Positions 11,982 to 26,051 of a DNA stretch of 64,000 nt are shown one piece after another. Origin of the DNA: Cinclus cinclus. Taxonomy: Eukaryota; Chordata; Aves; Passeriformes; Cinclidae. The DNA lies in assembly GCF_963662255.1 (NCBI RefSeq), contig NW_026912178.1:930001-994000 (forward strand), in the 5' to 3' direction. Each line of letters opens with the position of its first letter. Position 1 is the first letter of the stretch. The notes beneath the pieces were generated by a model that saw nothing but the letters and a program-made list of their open reading frames with translations, made no database searches and was not told where the DNA came from. A program made the translations under genes and the position numbers.

Positions 11982-14900
11982 TGACCCAAGGGAGGCTAAC
12001 AATCTAAGAATCCCTTTTGACACCAGGGGGCGCAAAAGGACCACCGATGAACTGTGACAGCATGGGGACCTATAGAAGCAAGGATCTATTATGACACCAT
12101 GAAGGCCAAGAATCAAATGATTCATTGTGACACCAAGTGGCCTAAAAGGGCTTGGAATGCATTGTGACACCACAGAGGTTAAGAGAAGCAAGGAACCATT
12201 GTGACCCAATGCAGGCTAACAATCTAACAATCCCTTTTGACACCAGGGGGCTCAAAAGGACCACGGATGAACTGTGACAGCATGGGGACCTATAGAAGCA
12301 AGGGTCTATTATGACACCATGAAGGCCAAGGATCAAATGATTCATTGTGACATCAAGTGGCCTAAAAGGGCTTGGAATGCATTGTGACACCACAGAGGTT
12401 AAGAGAAGCTGGGAACCATTGTGACCCAATGCAGGCTAACAATCTAAGAATCCCTTTTGACACCAGGGGGCGCAAAAGGACCACGGATGAACTGTGAAAG
12501 CATGGGGACCTATAGAAGCAAGGATCTATTATGACACCATGAAGGCCAAGAATCAAATGATTCATTGTGACATCAAGTGGCCTAAAAGGGCATGGGTTGA
12601 ATTGTGACACCAGAGAGGTTAAGAGAAGCAAGGAACCATTGTGACCCAATGCAGACTAGGTATCCAAGATTCCCTTTTGACACCAGGGGGCGCAAAAGGA
12701 CCACGGATGAACTGTGACAGCATGGGGACCTATAGAAGCAAGGATCTATTATGACACCATGAAGGCCAAGAATCAAATGATTCATTGTGACATCAAGTGG
12801 CCTAAAAGGGCTTGGAATGCATTGTGACACCACAGAGGTTAAGAGAAGCAGGGAAACATTGTGACCCAAGGGAGGCTAACAATCTAATGATCCCCTGTGA
12901 CACCAGGGGTTGTAATAGGGCCAGGGATGAATTGTGAAAGCATGGGGCACAATTAATCATGGAAATATTATGACAACATAGAGGCCAAGACTCAAATGAT
13001 TCATTGTAACACCAAGTGGCCTTAAAGGGCATGGGATGCATTGTGACACCACAGAGGTTAAGAGAAGCAAGGAACCATTGTGACCCAAGGGATGCTAACA
13101 ATTTAATGATCCATTGTGACAACAGGGGTTGTAATAGGGCTAGGGATGAATTGTGAAAGCATGGAGCCCAAGAAAAACATGGAAACATTTTGACACCATA
13201 GAGGCCAAGACTCAAATGATTCATTGTAACACCAAGTGGACTAAAAGGGCATGGGATGCATTGTGACACCACAGGGGTTAAGAGAAGCAAGGAACCATTG
13301 TGACCCAATGCAGGCTAACAATCTAAGAATCCCTTTTGACACCAGGGCACGCAAAAGGACCACAGATGAACTGTGACAGCATGGGGACCTATAGAAGCAA
13401 GGATTTATTATGACACCATGAAGGCCAAGAATCAAATGATTCATTGTGACATCAAGTGGCCTAAAAGGGCTTGGAATGCATTGTGACACCACAGAGGTTA
13501 AGAGAAGCAAGGAACCATTGTGACCCAGGGGAGGCTAACAATCTAATGATCCATTGTGACACCAGGGGTTGTAATAGGGCCAGGGATGAATTGTGAAAGC
13601 TTGGGGACCAAGAAAAACATGGAAACATTTTGACACCATAGAGGCCAAGACTCAAATGATTCATTGTAACACCAAGTGGCCTAAAAGGGCATGGGATGCA
13701 TTGTGACACCACAGGGGTTAAGAGAAGCAAGGAACCATTGTGACCCAAGGGAGGCTAACAATCTAATGATCCATTGTGACACCAGGGGTTGTAATAGGGC
13801 CAGGGATGAATTGTGACAGCATGGGGCCCAAGAAAAACATGGAAACATTTTGACACCATAGAGGCCAAGACTCAAATGATTCATTGTAACACCAAGTGGC
13901 CTAAAAGGGCATGGGATGCATTGTGCCACCACAGAGGTTAAGAGAAGCAAGGAACCATTGTGACCCAATGCAGGCTAACTATCTAAGATTCCCTTTTGAC
14001 ACCAGGGGGTGCAAAAGGACCACGGATGAACTGTGACAGCATGGGGACCTCTAGAAGCAAGGATCTATTATGACACCATGAAGGCCAAGAATCAAATGAT
14101 TCATTGTGACATCAAGTGGCCTAAAAGGGCATGGGATGCATTGTGACACCACAGAGGTTAAGAGAAGCAAGGAACCATTGTGACCCAATGCAGGCTAACA
14201 ATCTAAGAATCCCTTTTGACACCAGGGGGCGCAAAAGGACCACGGATGAACTGTGACAGCATGGGGACCTATAGAAGCAAGGATCTATTATGACACCATG
14301 AAGGCCAAGAATCAAATGATTCATTGTGACATCAAGTGGCCTAAAAGGGCTTGGAATGCATTGTGACACCACAGAGGTTAAGAGAAGCAAGGAACCATTG
14401 TGACCCAAGGGAGGCTAACAATCTAATGATCCATTGCGACACCAGGGGTTGTAATAGGGCCAGGGATGAATTGTGAAAGCTTGGGGCACAAGTAAAACAT
14501 GGAAACATTATGACACCATAGAGGCCAAGACTCAAATGATTCATTGTAACACCAAGTGGCCTAAAAGGGCATGGGATGCATTGTGACATCACAGAGGTTA
14601 AGAGAAGCAGGGAACCATTGTGACCCAATGCAGGCTAACAATCTAAGAATCCCTTTTGACACCAGGGGGCGCAAAAGGACCACGGATGAACTGGGACAGC
14701 ATGGGGACCTATAGAAGCAAGGATTTATTATGACACCATGAAGGCCAAGAATCAAATGATTCATTGTGACATCAAGTGGCCTAAAAGGGCATGGGATGCA
14801 TTGTGACACCACAGAGGTTAAGAGAAGCAAGGAACCATTGTGACCCAAGGGAGGCTAACAATCTAATGATCCATTGTGACACCAGGGGTTGTAATAGGGC

Positions 14901-16379
14901 CAGGGATGAATTGTGAAAGCATGGCGGCCAAGAAAAACATGGAAACATTTTGACACCATAGAGGCCAAGACTCAAATGATTCATTGTAACACCAAGTGGC
15001 CTAAAAGGGCATGGGATGCATTGTGACACCACAGGGGTTAAGAGAAGCAAGGAACCATTGTGACCCAATGCAGGCTAACAATCTAAGGATCCCTTTTGAC
15101 ACCAGGGGGCGCAAAGGGACCACGGATGAACTGTGACGGCATGGGGACCTATAGAAGCAAGGATCTATTATGACACCATGAAGGCCAAGAATCAAATGAT
15201 TCATTGTGACATCAAGTGGCCTAAAAGGGCTTGGAATGCATTGTGACACCACAGAGGTTAAGAGAAGCCGGGAACCATTGTGGCCCAAGGGAGGCTAACA
15301 ATCTGATGATCCCCAGTGACACCAGGGGTTGTAATAGGGCCAGGGATGAATTGTGAAAGCATGGGGCACAATAAATCATGGAAATATTATGACACCATAG
15401 AGGCCAAGATTCAAATGATTCATTGTAACACCAAGTGGCCTAAAAGGGCATGGGATGCATTGTGACACCACAGAGGTTAAGAGAAGCAAGGAACCATTGT
15501 GACCCAATGCAGGCTAACAATCTAACAATCCCTTTTGACACCAGGGGGCTCAAAAGGACCACGGATGAACTGTGACAGCATGGGGACCTATAGAAGCAAG
15601 GATCTATTATGAGACCATGAAGGCCAAGAATCAAATGATTCATTGTGACATCAAGTGGCCTAAAAGGGCATGGGATGCATTGTGACACCAGAGAGGTTAA
15701 GAGAAGCAAGGAACCATTGTGACCCAATGCAGGCTAACAATCTAAGAATCCCTTTTGACACCAGGGGGCGCAAAAGGACCACGGATGAACTGTGACAGCA
15801 TGGGGACCTATAGAAGCAAGGATCTATTATGACACCATGAAGGCCAAGAATCAAATGATTCATTGTGACATCAAGTGGCCTAAAAGGGCTTGGAATGCAT
15901 TGTGACACCACAGAGGTTAAGAGAAACAAGGAACCATTGTGACCCAAGGGAGGCTAACAATCTAATGATCCATTGTGACACCAGGGGTTGTAATAGGGCC
16001 AGGGATGAATTGTGAAAGCATGGAGCCCAAGAAAAACATGGAAACATTATGACACCATAGAGGCCAAGACTCAAATGATTCATTGTAACACCAAGTGGCC
16101 TAAAAGGGCATGGGATGCATTGTGACACCATAGGGGTTAAGAGAAGCAAGGAACCATTGTGACCCAATGTAGGCTAACAATCTAACAATCCCTTTTGACA
16201 CCAGGGGGCTCAAAAGGACGACGGATGAACTGTGACTGCATGGGGACCTATAGAAGCAAGGATCTATTATGACACCATGAAGGCCAAGAATCAAATGATT
16301 CATTGTGACATCAAGTGGCCTAAAAGGGCTTGGAATGCATTGTGACACCACAGAGGTTAAGAGAAGCAGGGAACCATTG

Positions 16380-16598
16380 TGATCCAAGGGAGGCTAACAA
16401 TCTAATGATCCCCTGGGACACCAGGGGTTGTAATAGGGCCAGGGATGAATTGTGAAAGCATGGGGCCCAATAAATCATGGAAATATTATGACACCATAGA
16501 GGCCAACATTCAAATGATTCATTGTAACACGAAGTGGCCTAAAAGGGCATGGGATGCATTGTGCCACCACAGAGGTTAAGAGAAGCAAGGAACCATTG
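16380..16598 (+). repeat. gamma2-class monomer (representative, 219 bp)
   Basis: This gamma subtype starts TGATCCAAGGG (elsewhere TGGCCCAAGGG) and carries CCCAATAAATCATGG or CACAATAAATCATGG in place of the gamma1 CACAATTAATCATGG, creating AATAAA at 16469-16474. Gamma2 monomers start at 15281, 16380, 22975, 25833, 26933, 28032, 30669, 31768, 34405, 44957, 45616 and 47813. Most carry a perfect 7-bp inverted repeat (see the separate entry). The AATAAA is not taken as a working polyadenylation signal. Confidence 0.9.
16410..16427. repeat. Perfect 7-bp inverted repeat in gamma2 monomers
   Basis: CCCCTGG, a 4-base spacer GACA, then CCAGGGG forms a perfect GC-rich 7-bp stem. The same site occurs in the gamma2 monomers at 26963, 28062, 30699, 31798, 34435, 45646 and 47843. 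Gamma1 monomers carry a 6-bp version (CCCCTG, six bases, CAGGGG), and the 15281, 22975, 25833 and 44957 gamma2 copies have it disrupted (CCCCAGTGACACC). It could form a small hairpin or cruciform; no function is known. Confidence 0.6.
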
Positions 16599-19500
16599 TG
16601 ACCCAATGCAGGCTAACTATCTAAGATTCCCTTTTGACACCAGGGGGTGCAAAAGGACCACCGATGAACTGTGACAGCATGGGGACCTATAGAAGCAAGG
16701 ATCTATTATGACACCATGAAGGCCAAGAATCAAATGATTCATTGTGACGTCAAGTGGCCTAAAAGGGCTTGGAATGCATTGTGACACCACAGAGGTTAAG
16801 AGAAGCAAGGAACCATTGTGACCCAAGGGAGGCTAACAATCTAATGACCCATTGTGACACCAGGGGTTGTAATAGGGCCAGGGATGAATTGTGAAAGCTT
16901 GGGGACCAAGAAAAACATGGAAACATTTTGACACCATAGAGGCCAAGACTCAAATGATTCATTGTAACACCAAGTGGCCTAAAAGGGCATGGGATGCATT
17001 GTGACACCACAGGGGTTAAGAGAAGCAAGGAACCATTGTGACCCAAGGGAGGCTAACAATCTAATGATCCATTGTGACACCAGGGGTTGTAATAGGGCCA
17101 GGGATGAATTGTGAAAGCATGGGGCCCAAGAAAAACATGGAAACAATTTGACACCATAGAGGCCAAGACTCAAATGATTCATTGTAGCACGAAGTGGCCT
17201 AAAAGGGCATGGGATGCATTGTGCCACCACAGAGGTTAAGAGAAGCAAGGAACCATTGTGACCCAATGCAGGCTAACTATCTAAGATTCCCTTTTGACAC
17301 CAGGGGGTGCAAAAGGACCACCGATGAACTGTGACAGCATGGGGACCTATAGAAGCAAGGATCTATTATGACACCATGAAGGCCAAGACTCAAATGATTC
17401 ATTGTGACATCAAGTGGCCTAAAAGGGCTTGGAATGCATTGTGACACCACAGAGGTTAAGAGAAGCAAGGAACCATTGTGACCCAAGGGAGGCTAACAAT
17501 CTAATGATCCCCTGTGTCACCAGGGGTTGTAATAGGGCCAGGGATGAATTGTGAAAGCATGGAGCCCAAGAAAAACATGGAAACATTTTGACACCATAGA
17601 GGCCAAGACTCAAATGATTCATTGTAACACCAAGTGGCCTAAAAGGGCATGGGATGCATTGTGACACCATAGGGGTTAAGAGAAGCAAGGAACCATTGTG
17701 ACCCAATGTAGGCTAACAATCTAAGAATCCCTTTTGACACCAGGGGGCGCAAAAGGACCACGGATGAACTGTGACAGCATGGGGACCTATAGAAGCAAGG
17801 ATCTATTATGACACCATGAAGGCCAAGAATCAAATGATTCATTGTGACACCAAGTGGCCTAAAAGGGCTTGGAATGCATTGTGACACCACAGAGGTTAAG
17901 AGAAGCAAGGACCCATTGTGACCCAACGGAGGCTAAGAATCTAACGATCCCCTGTGACTCCAGGGGTTGTAATAGGGCCAGGGATGAATTGTGAAAGCAT
18001 GGGGCACAATTAATCATGGAAATATTATGACAACATAGAGGCCAAGACTCAAATGATTCATTGTAACACCAAGTGGCCTTAAAGGGCATGGGATGCATTG
18101 TGACACCACAGAGGTTAAGAGAAGCAAGGAACCATTGTGACCCAATGCAGGCTAACAATCTAAGAATCCCTTTTGACACCAGGGGGCGCAAAAGGACCAC
18201 GGATGAACTGTGAAAGCATGGGGACCTATAGAAGCCGGGATCTATTATGACACCATGAAGGCCAAGAATCAAACGATTCATTGTGACATCAAGTGGCCTA
18301 AAAGGGCATGGGTTGCATTGTGACACCAGAGAGGTTAAGAGAAGCAAGGAACCATTGTGACCCAATGCAGGCTAGCTATCCAAGATTCCCTTTTGACACC
18401 AGGGGGCGCAAAAGGACCACGGATGAACTGTGACAGCATGGGGACCTATAGAAGCAAGGATCTATTATGACACCATGAAGGCCAAGAATCAAATGATTCA
18501 TTGTGACATCAAGTGGCCTAAAAGGGCTTGGAATGCATTGTGACACCACAGAGGTTAAGAGAAGCAGGGAGCCATTGTGACCCAAGGGAGGCTAACAATC
18601 TAATGATCCCCTGTGACACCAGGGGTTGTAATAGGGCCAGGGATGAATTGTGAAAGCATGGGGCACAATTAATCATGGAAATATTATGACAACATAGAGG
18701 CCAAGACTCAAATGATTCATTGTAACACCAAGTGGCCTAAAAGGGCATGGGATGCATTGTGACACCATAGGGGTTAAGAGAAGCAAGGAACCATTGTGAC
18801 CCAATGTAGGCTAACTATCTAAGAATCCCTTTTGACACCAGGGGGCTCAAAAGGACCACGGATGAACTGTGACAGCATGGGGACCTATAGAAGCAAGGAT
18901 CTATTATGACACCATGAAGGCCAAGAATCAAATGATTCATTGTGACATCAAGTGGCCTAAAAGGGCATGGGTTGCATTGTGACAACAGAGAGGTTAAGAG
19001 AAGCAAGGAACCATTGTGACCCAATGCAGGCTAGCTATCCAAGATTCCCTTTTGACACCAGGGGGCGCAAAAGGACAACGGATGAACTGTGACAGCATGG
19101 GGACCTATAGAAGCAAGGATCTATTATGACACCATGAAGGCCAAGAATCAAATGATTCATTGTGACATCAAGTGGCCTAAAAGGGCTTGGAATGCATTGT
19201 GACACCACAGAGGTTAAGAGAAGCAGGGAGCCATTGTGACCCAAGGGAGGCTAACAATCTAATGATCCCCTGTGACACCAGGGGTTGTAATAGGGCCAGG
19301 GATGAATTGTGAAAGCATGGGGCACAATTAATCATGGAAATATTATGTCAACATAGAGGCCAAGACTCAAATGATTCATTGTAACACCAAGTGGCCTTAA
19401 AGGGCATGGGATGCATTGTGACACCACAGAGGTTAAGAGAAGCAAGGAACCATTGTGACCCAAGTGATGCTAACAATTTAATGATCCATTGTGACAACAG

Positions 19501-20335
19501 GGTTTGTAATAGGGCTAGGGATGAATTGTGAAAGCATGGAGCCCAAGAAAAACATGGAAACATTTTGACACCATAGAGGCCAAGACTCAAATGATTCATT
19601 GTAACACCAAGTGGCCTAAAAGGGCATGGGATGCATTGTGACACCACAGAGGTTAAGAGAAGCAAGGAACCATTGTGACCCAATGCAGGCTAACAATCTA
19701 AGAATCCCTTTTGACACCAGGGGGCGCAAAAGGACCACCGATGAACTGTGACAGCATGGGGACCTATAGAAGCAAGGATCTATTATGACACCATGAAGGC
19801 CAAGAATCAAATGATTCATTGTGACATCAAGTGGCCTAAAAGGGCTTGGAATGCATTGTGACACCACAGAGGTTAAGAGAAGCAAGGAACCATTGTGACC
19901 CAAGGGAGGCTAACAATCTAATGATCCATTGTGACACCAGGGTTTGTAATAGTGCCAGGGATGAATTGTGAAAGCATGGGGCCCAAGAAAAACATGGAAA
20001 CATTATGACACCATAGAGGCCAAGACTCAAATGATTCATTGTAACACCAAGTGGCCTAAAAGGGCATGGGATGCATTGTGTCACCATAGGGGTTAAGAGA
20101 AGCAAGGAACCATTGTGACCCAATGCAGGCTAACAATCTAAGAATCCCTTTTGACACCAGGGGGCGCAAAAGGACCACGGATGAACTGTGACAGCATGGG
20201 GACCTATAGAAGCAAGGATCTATTATGACACCATGAAGGCCAAGAATCAAATGATTCATTGTGACACCAAGTGGCCTAAAAGGGCTTGGAATGCATTGTG
20301 ACACCACAGAGGTTAAGAGAAGCAAGGAACCATTG

Positions 20336-23300
20336 TGACCCAATGCAGGCTAACAATCTAACAATCCCTTTTGACACCAGGGGGCTCAAAAGGACCACGG
20401 ATGAACTGTGACAGCATGGGGACCTATAGAAGCAAGGATCTATTATGACACCATGAAGGCCAAGGATCAAATGATTCATTGTGACATCAAGTGGCCTAAA
20501 AGGGCTTGGAATGCATTGTGACACCACAGAGGTTAAGAGAAGCAAGCAACCATTGTGACCCAATGCAGGCTAACTATCTAAGATTCCCTTTTGACACCAG
20601 GGGGCGCAAAAGGACCACGGATGAACTGTGAAAGCATGGGGACCTATAGAAGCAAGGATCTATTATGACACCATGAAGGCCAAGAATCAAATGATTCATT
20701 GTGACATCAAGTGGCCTAAAAGGGCATGGGTTGAATTGTGACACCAGAGAGGTTAAGAGAAGCAAGGAACCATTGTGACCCAATGCAGGCTAGCTATCCA
20801 AGATTCCCTTTTGACACCAGGGGGCGCAAAAGGACCACGGATGAACTGTGACAGCATGGGGACCTATAGAAGCAAGGATCTATTATGACACCATGAAGGC
20901 CAAGAATCAAATGATTCATTGTGACATCAAGTGGCCTAAAAGGGCTTGGAATGCATTGTGACACCACAGAGGTTAAGAGAAGCAGGGAAACATTGTGACC
21001 CAAGGGAGGCTAACAATCTAATGATCCCCTGTGACACCAGGGGTTGTAATAGGGCCAGGGATGAATTGTGAAAGCATGGGGCACAATTAATCATGGAAAT
21101 ATTATGACAACATAGAGGCCAAGACTCAAATGATTCATTGTAACACCAAGTGGCCTTAAAGGGCATGGGATGCATTGTGACACCACAGAGGTTAAGAGAA
21201 GCAAGGAACCATTGTGACCCCAGGGATGCTAACAATTTAATGATCCATTGTGACAACAGGGGTTGTAATAGGGCTAGGGATGAATTGTGAAAGCATGGAG
21301 CCCAAGAAAAACATGGAAACATTTTGACACCATAGAGGCCAAGACTCAAATGATTCATTGTAACACCAAGTGGACTAAAAGGGCATGGGATGCATTGTGA
21401 CACCACAGGGGTTAAGAGAAGCAAGGAACCATTGTGACCCAAGGGAGGCTAACAATCTAAGAATCCCTTTTGACACCAGGGCACGCAAAAGGACCACAGA
21501 TGAACTGTGACAGCATGGGGACCTATAGAAGCAAGGATTTATTATGACACCATGAAGGCCAAGAATCAAATGATTCATTGTGACATCAAGTGGCCTAAAA
21601 GGGCTTGGAATGCATTGTGACACCACAGAGGTTAAGAGAAGCAAGGAACCATTGTGACCCAGGGGAGGCTAACAATCTAATGATCCATTGTGACACCAGG
21701 GGTTGTAATAGGGCCAGGGATGAATTGTGAAAGCTTGGGGACCAAGAAAAACATGGAAACATTTTGACACCATAGAGGCCAAGACTCAAATGATTCATTG
21801 TAACACCAAGTGGCCTAAAAGGGCATGGGATGCATTGTGACACCACAGGGGTTAAGAGAAGCAAGGAACCATTGTGACCCAAGGGAGGCTAACAATCTAA
21901 TGATCCATTGTGACACCAGGGGTTGTAATAGGGCCAGGGATGAATTGTGACAGCATGGGGCCCAAGAAAAACATGGAAACATTTTGACACCATAGAGGCC
22001 AAGACTCAAATGATTCATTGTAACACCAAGTGGCCTAAAAGGGCATGGGATGCATTGTGCCACCACAGAGGTTAAGAGAAGCAAGGAACCATTGTGACCC
22101 AATGCAGGCTAACTATCTAAGATTCCCTTTTGACACCAGGGGGTGCAAAAGGACCACGGATGAACTGTGACAGCATGGGGACCTATAGAAGCAAGGATCT
22201 ATTATGACACCATGAAGGCCAAGAATCAAATGATTCATTGTGACATCAAGTGGCCTAAAAGGGCATGGGATGCATTGTGACACCACAGAGGTTAAGAGAA
22301 GCAAGGAACCATTGTGACCCAATGCAGGCTAACAATCTAAGAATCCCTTTTGACACCAGGGGGCGCAAAAGGACCACGGATGAACTGTGACAGCATGGGG
22401 ACCTATAGAAGCAAGGATCTATTATGACACCATGAAGGCCAAGAATCAAATGATTCATTGTGACATCAAGTGGCCTAAAAGGGCTTGGAATGCATTGTGA
22501 CACCACAGAGGTTAAGAGAAGCAAGGAACCATTGTGACCCAAGGGAGGCTAACAATCTAATGATCCATTGTGACACCAGGGGTTGTAATAGGGCCAGGGA
22601 TGAATTGTGAAAGCATGGAGGCCAAGAAAAACATGGAAACATTTTGACACCATAGAGGCCAAGACTCAAATGATTCATTGTAACACCAAGTGGCCTAAAA
22701 GGGCATGGGATGCATTGTGACACCACAGGGGTTAAGAGAAGCAAGGAACCATTGTGACCCAATGCAGGCTAACAATCTAAGGATCCCTTTTGACACCAGG
22801 GGGCGCAAAGGGACCACGGATGAACTGTGACGGCATGGGGACCTATAGAAGCAAGGATCTATTATGACACCATGAAGGCCAAGAATCAAATGATTCATTG
22901 TGACATCAAGTGGCCTAAATGGGCTTGGAATGCATTGTGACACCACAGAGGTTAAGAGAAGCCGGGAACCATTGTGGCCCAAGGGAGGCTAACAATCTGA
23001 TGATCCCCAGTGACACCAGGGGTTGTAATAGGGCCAGGGATGAATTGTGAAAGCATGGGGCACAATAAATCATGGAAATATTATGACACCATAGAGGCCA
23101 AGATTCAAATGATTCATTGTAACACCAAGTGGCCTAAAAGGGCATGGGATGCATTGTGACACCACAGAGGTTAAGAGAAGCAAGGAACCATTGTGACCCA
23201 ATGCAGGCTAACAATCTAACAATCCCTTTTGACACCAGGGGGCTCAAAAGGACCACGGATGAACTGTGACAGCATGGGGACCTATAGAAGCAAGGATCTA

Positions 23301-26051
23301 TTATGACACCATGAAGGCCAAGGATCAAATGATTCATTGTGACATCAAGTGGCCTAAAAGGGCTTGGAATGCATTGTGACACCACAGAGGTTAAGAGAAG
23401 CAAGCAACCATTGTGACCCAATGCAGGCTAACTATCTAAGATTCCCTTTTGACACCAGGGGGCGCAAAAGGACCACGGATGAACTGTGAAAGCATGGGGA
23501 CCTATAGAAGCAAGGATCTATTATGACACCATGAAGGCCAAGAATCAAATGATTCATTGTGACATCAAGTGGCCTAAAAGGGCATGGGTTGAATTGTGAC
23601 ACCAGAGAGGTTAAGAGAAGCAAGGAACCATTGTGACCCAATGCAGGCTAGCTATCCAAGATTCCCTTTTGACACCAGGGGGCGCAAAAGGACCACGGAT
23701 GAACTGTGACAGCATGGGGACCTATAGAAGCAAGGATCTATTATGACACCATGAAGGCCAAGAATCAAATGATTCATTGTGACATCAAGTGGCCTAAAAG
23801 GGCTTGGAATGCATTGTGACACCACAGAGGTTAAGAGAAGCAGGGAAACATTGTGACCCAAGGGAGGCTAACAATCTAATGATCCCCTGTGACACCAGGG
23901 GTTGTAATAGGGCCAGGGATGAATTGTGAAAGCATGGGGCACAATTAATCATGGAAATATTATGACAACATAGAGGCCAAGACTCAAATGATTCATTGTA
24001 ACACCAAGTGGCCTTAAAGGGCATGGGATGCATTGTGACACCACAGAGGTTAAGAGAAGCAAGGAACCATTGTGACCCCAGGGATGCTAACAATTTAATG
24101 ATCCATTGTGACAACAGGGGTTGTAATAGGGCTAGGGATGAATTGTGAAAGCATGGAGCCCAAGAAAAACATGGAAACATTTTGACACCATAGAGGCCAA
24201 GACTCAAATGATTCATTGTAACACCAAGTGGACTAAAAGGGCATGGGATGCATTGTGACACCACAGGGGTTAAGAGAAGCAAGGAACCATTGTGACCCAA
24301 GGGAGGCTAACAATCTAAGAATCCCTTTTGACACCAGGGCACGCAAAAGGACCACAGATGAACTGTGACAGCATGGGGACCTATAGAAGCAAGGATTTAT
24401 TATGACACCATGAAGGCCAAGAATCAAATGATTCATTGTGACATCAAGTGGCCTAAAAGGGCTTGGAATGCATTGTGACACCACAGAGGTTAAGAGAAGC
24501 AAGGAACCATTGTGACCCAGGGGAGGCTAACAATCTAATGATCCATTGTGACACCAGGGGTTGTAATAGGGCCAGGGATGAATTGTGAAAGCTTGGGGAC
24601 CAAGAAAAACATGGAAACATTTTGACACCATAGAGGCCAAGACTCAAATGATTCATTGTAACACCAAGTGGCCTAAAAGGGCATGGGATGCATTGTGACA
24701 CCACAGGGGTTAAGAGAAGCAAGGAACCATTGTGACCCAAGGGAGGCTAACAATCTAATGATCCATTGTGACACCAGGGGTTGTAATAGGGCCAGGGATG
24801 AATTGTGACAGCATGGGGCCCAAGAAAAACATGGAAACATTTTGACACCATAGAGGCCAAGACTCAAATGATTCATTGTAACACCAAGTGGCCTAAAAGG
24901 GCATGGGATGCATTGTGCCACCACAGAGGTTAAGAGAAGCAAGGAACCATTGTGACCCAATGCAGGCTAACTATCTAAGATTCCCTTTTGACACCAGGGG
25001 GTGCAAAAGGACCACGGATGAACTGTGACAGCATGGGGACCTATAGAAGCAAGGATCTATTATGACACCATGAAGGCCAAGAATCAAATGATTCATTGTG
25101 ACATCAAGTGGCCTAAAAGGGCATGGGATGCATTGTGACACCACAGAGGTTAAGAGAAGCAAGGAACCATTGTGACCCAATGCAGGCTAACAATCTAAGA
25201 ATCCCTTTTGACACCAGGGGGCGCAAAAGGACCACGGATGAACTGTGACAGCATGGGGACCTATAGAAGCAAGGATCTATTATGACACCATGAAGGCCAA
25301 GAATCAAATGATTCATTGTGACATCAAGTGGCCTAAAAGGGCTTGGAATGCATTGTGACACCACAGAGGTTAAGAGAAGCAAGGAACCATTGTGACCCAA
25401 GGGAGGCTAACAATCTAATGATCCATTGTGACACCAGGGGTTGTAATAGGGCCAGGGATGAATTGTGAAAGCATGGAGGCCAAGAAAAACATGGAAACAT
25501 TTTGACACCATAGAGGCCAAGACTCAAATGATTCATTGTAACACCAAGTGGCCTAAAAGGGCATGGGATGCATTGTGACACCACAGGGGTTAAGAGAAGC
25601 AAGGAACCATTGTGACCCAATGCAGGCTAACAATCTAAGGATCCCTTTTGACACCAGGGGGCGCAAAGGGACCACGGATGAACTGTGACGGCATGGGGAC
25701 CTATAGAAGCAAGGATCTATTATGACACCATGAAGGCCAAGAATCAAATGATTCATTGTGACATCAAGTGGCCTAAATGGGCTTGGAATGCATTGTGACA
25801 CCACAGAGGTTAAGAGAAGCCGGGAACCATTGTGGCCCAAGGGAGGCTAACAATCTGATGATCCCCAGTGACACCAGGGGTTGTAATAGGGCCAGGGATG
25901 AATTGTGAAAGCATGGGGCACAATAAATCATGGAAATATTATGACACCATAGAGGCCAAGATTCAAATGATTCATTGTAACACCAAGTGGCCTAAAAGGG
26001 CATGGGATGCATTGTGACACCACAGAGGTTAAGAGAAGCAGGGAACCATTG
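20336..26051 (+). repeat. 13-mer higher-order repeat, two tandem copies (2,858 bp)
   Basis: The copies are 20336-23193 and 23194-26051. The unit is alpha-alpha-alpha-gamma1-beta-alpha-beta-beta-alpha-alpha-beta-alpha-gamma2. Eleven monomers of 220 bp plus two of 219 give 2,858 bp. Rare marks shared at this offset include AAGCAAGCAACC (20542 and 23400), GTGACCCCAGGGATG (21217 and 24075), CTAAATGGGCTTGG (22916 and 25774) and GTGACGGCATGG (22828 and 25686). The duplicated interval on sequence identity begins between 20291 and 20324 and repeats from 23149-23182. I saw no internal mismatch but did not check every base. Confidence 0.92.

Larger units (their letters stand above)
11982..20335 (+). 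repeat. Mosaic block between 12-mer and 13-mer arrays
   Basis: The monomer order by start is alpha 11982, 12202, 12422, 12642; gamma1 12862; beta 13081; alpha 13301; beta 13521, 13741; alpha 13961, 14181; beta 14401; alpha 14621; beta 14841; alpha 15061; gamma2 15281; alpha 15500, 15720; beta 15940; alpha 16160; gamma2 16380; alpha 16599; beta 16819, 17039; alpha 17259; beta 17479; alpha 17699; gamma1 17919; alpha 18138, 18358; gamma1 18578; alpha 18797, 19017; gamma1 19237; beta 19456; alpha 19676; beta 19896; alpha 20116. Parts reappear elsewhere: 10883 to about 14340 at +8,134, 15500-18577 at +11,652, and 14401 to about 15720 at +29,676. Confidence 0.85.

Noticed and set aside
16469..16474. 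AATAAA polyadenylation-signal match in gamma2 monomers
   Set aside because: It arises from one substitution in a noncoding repeat, with no transcript structure around it.
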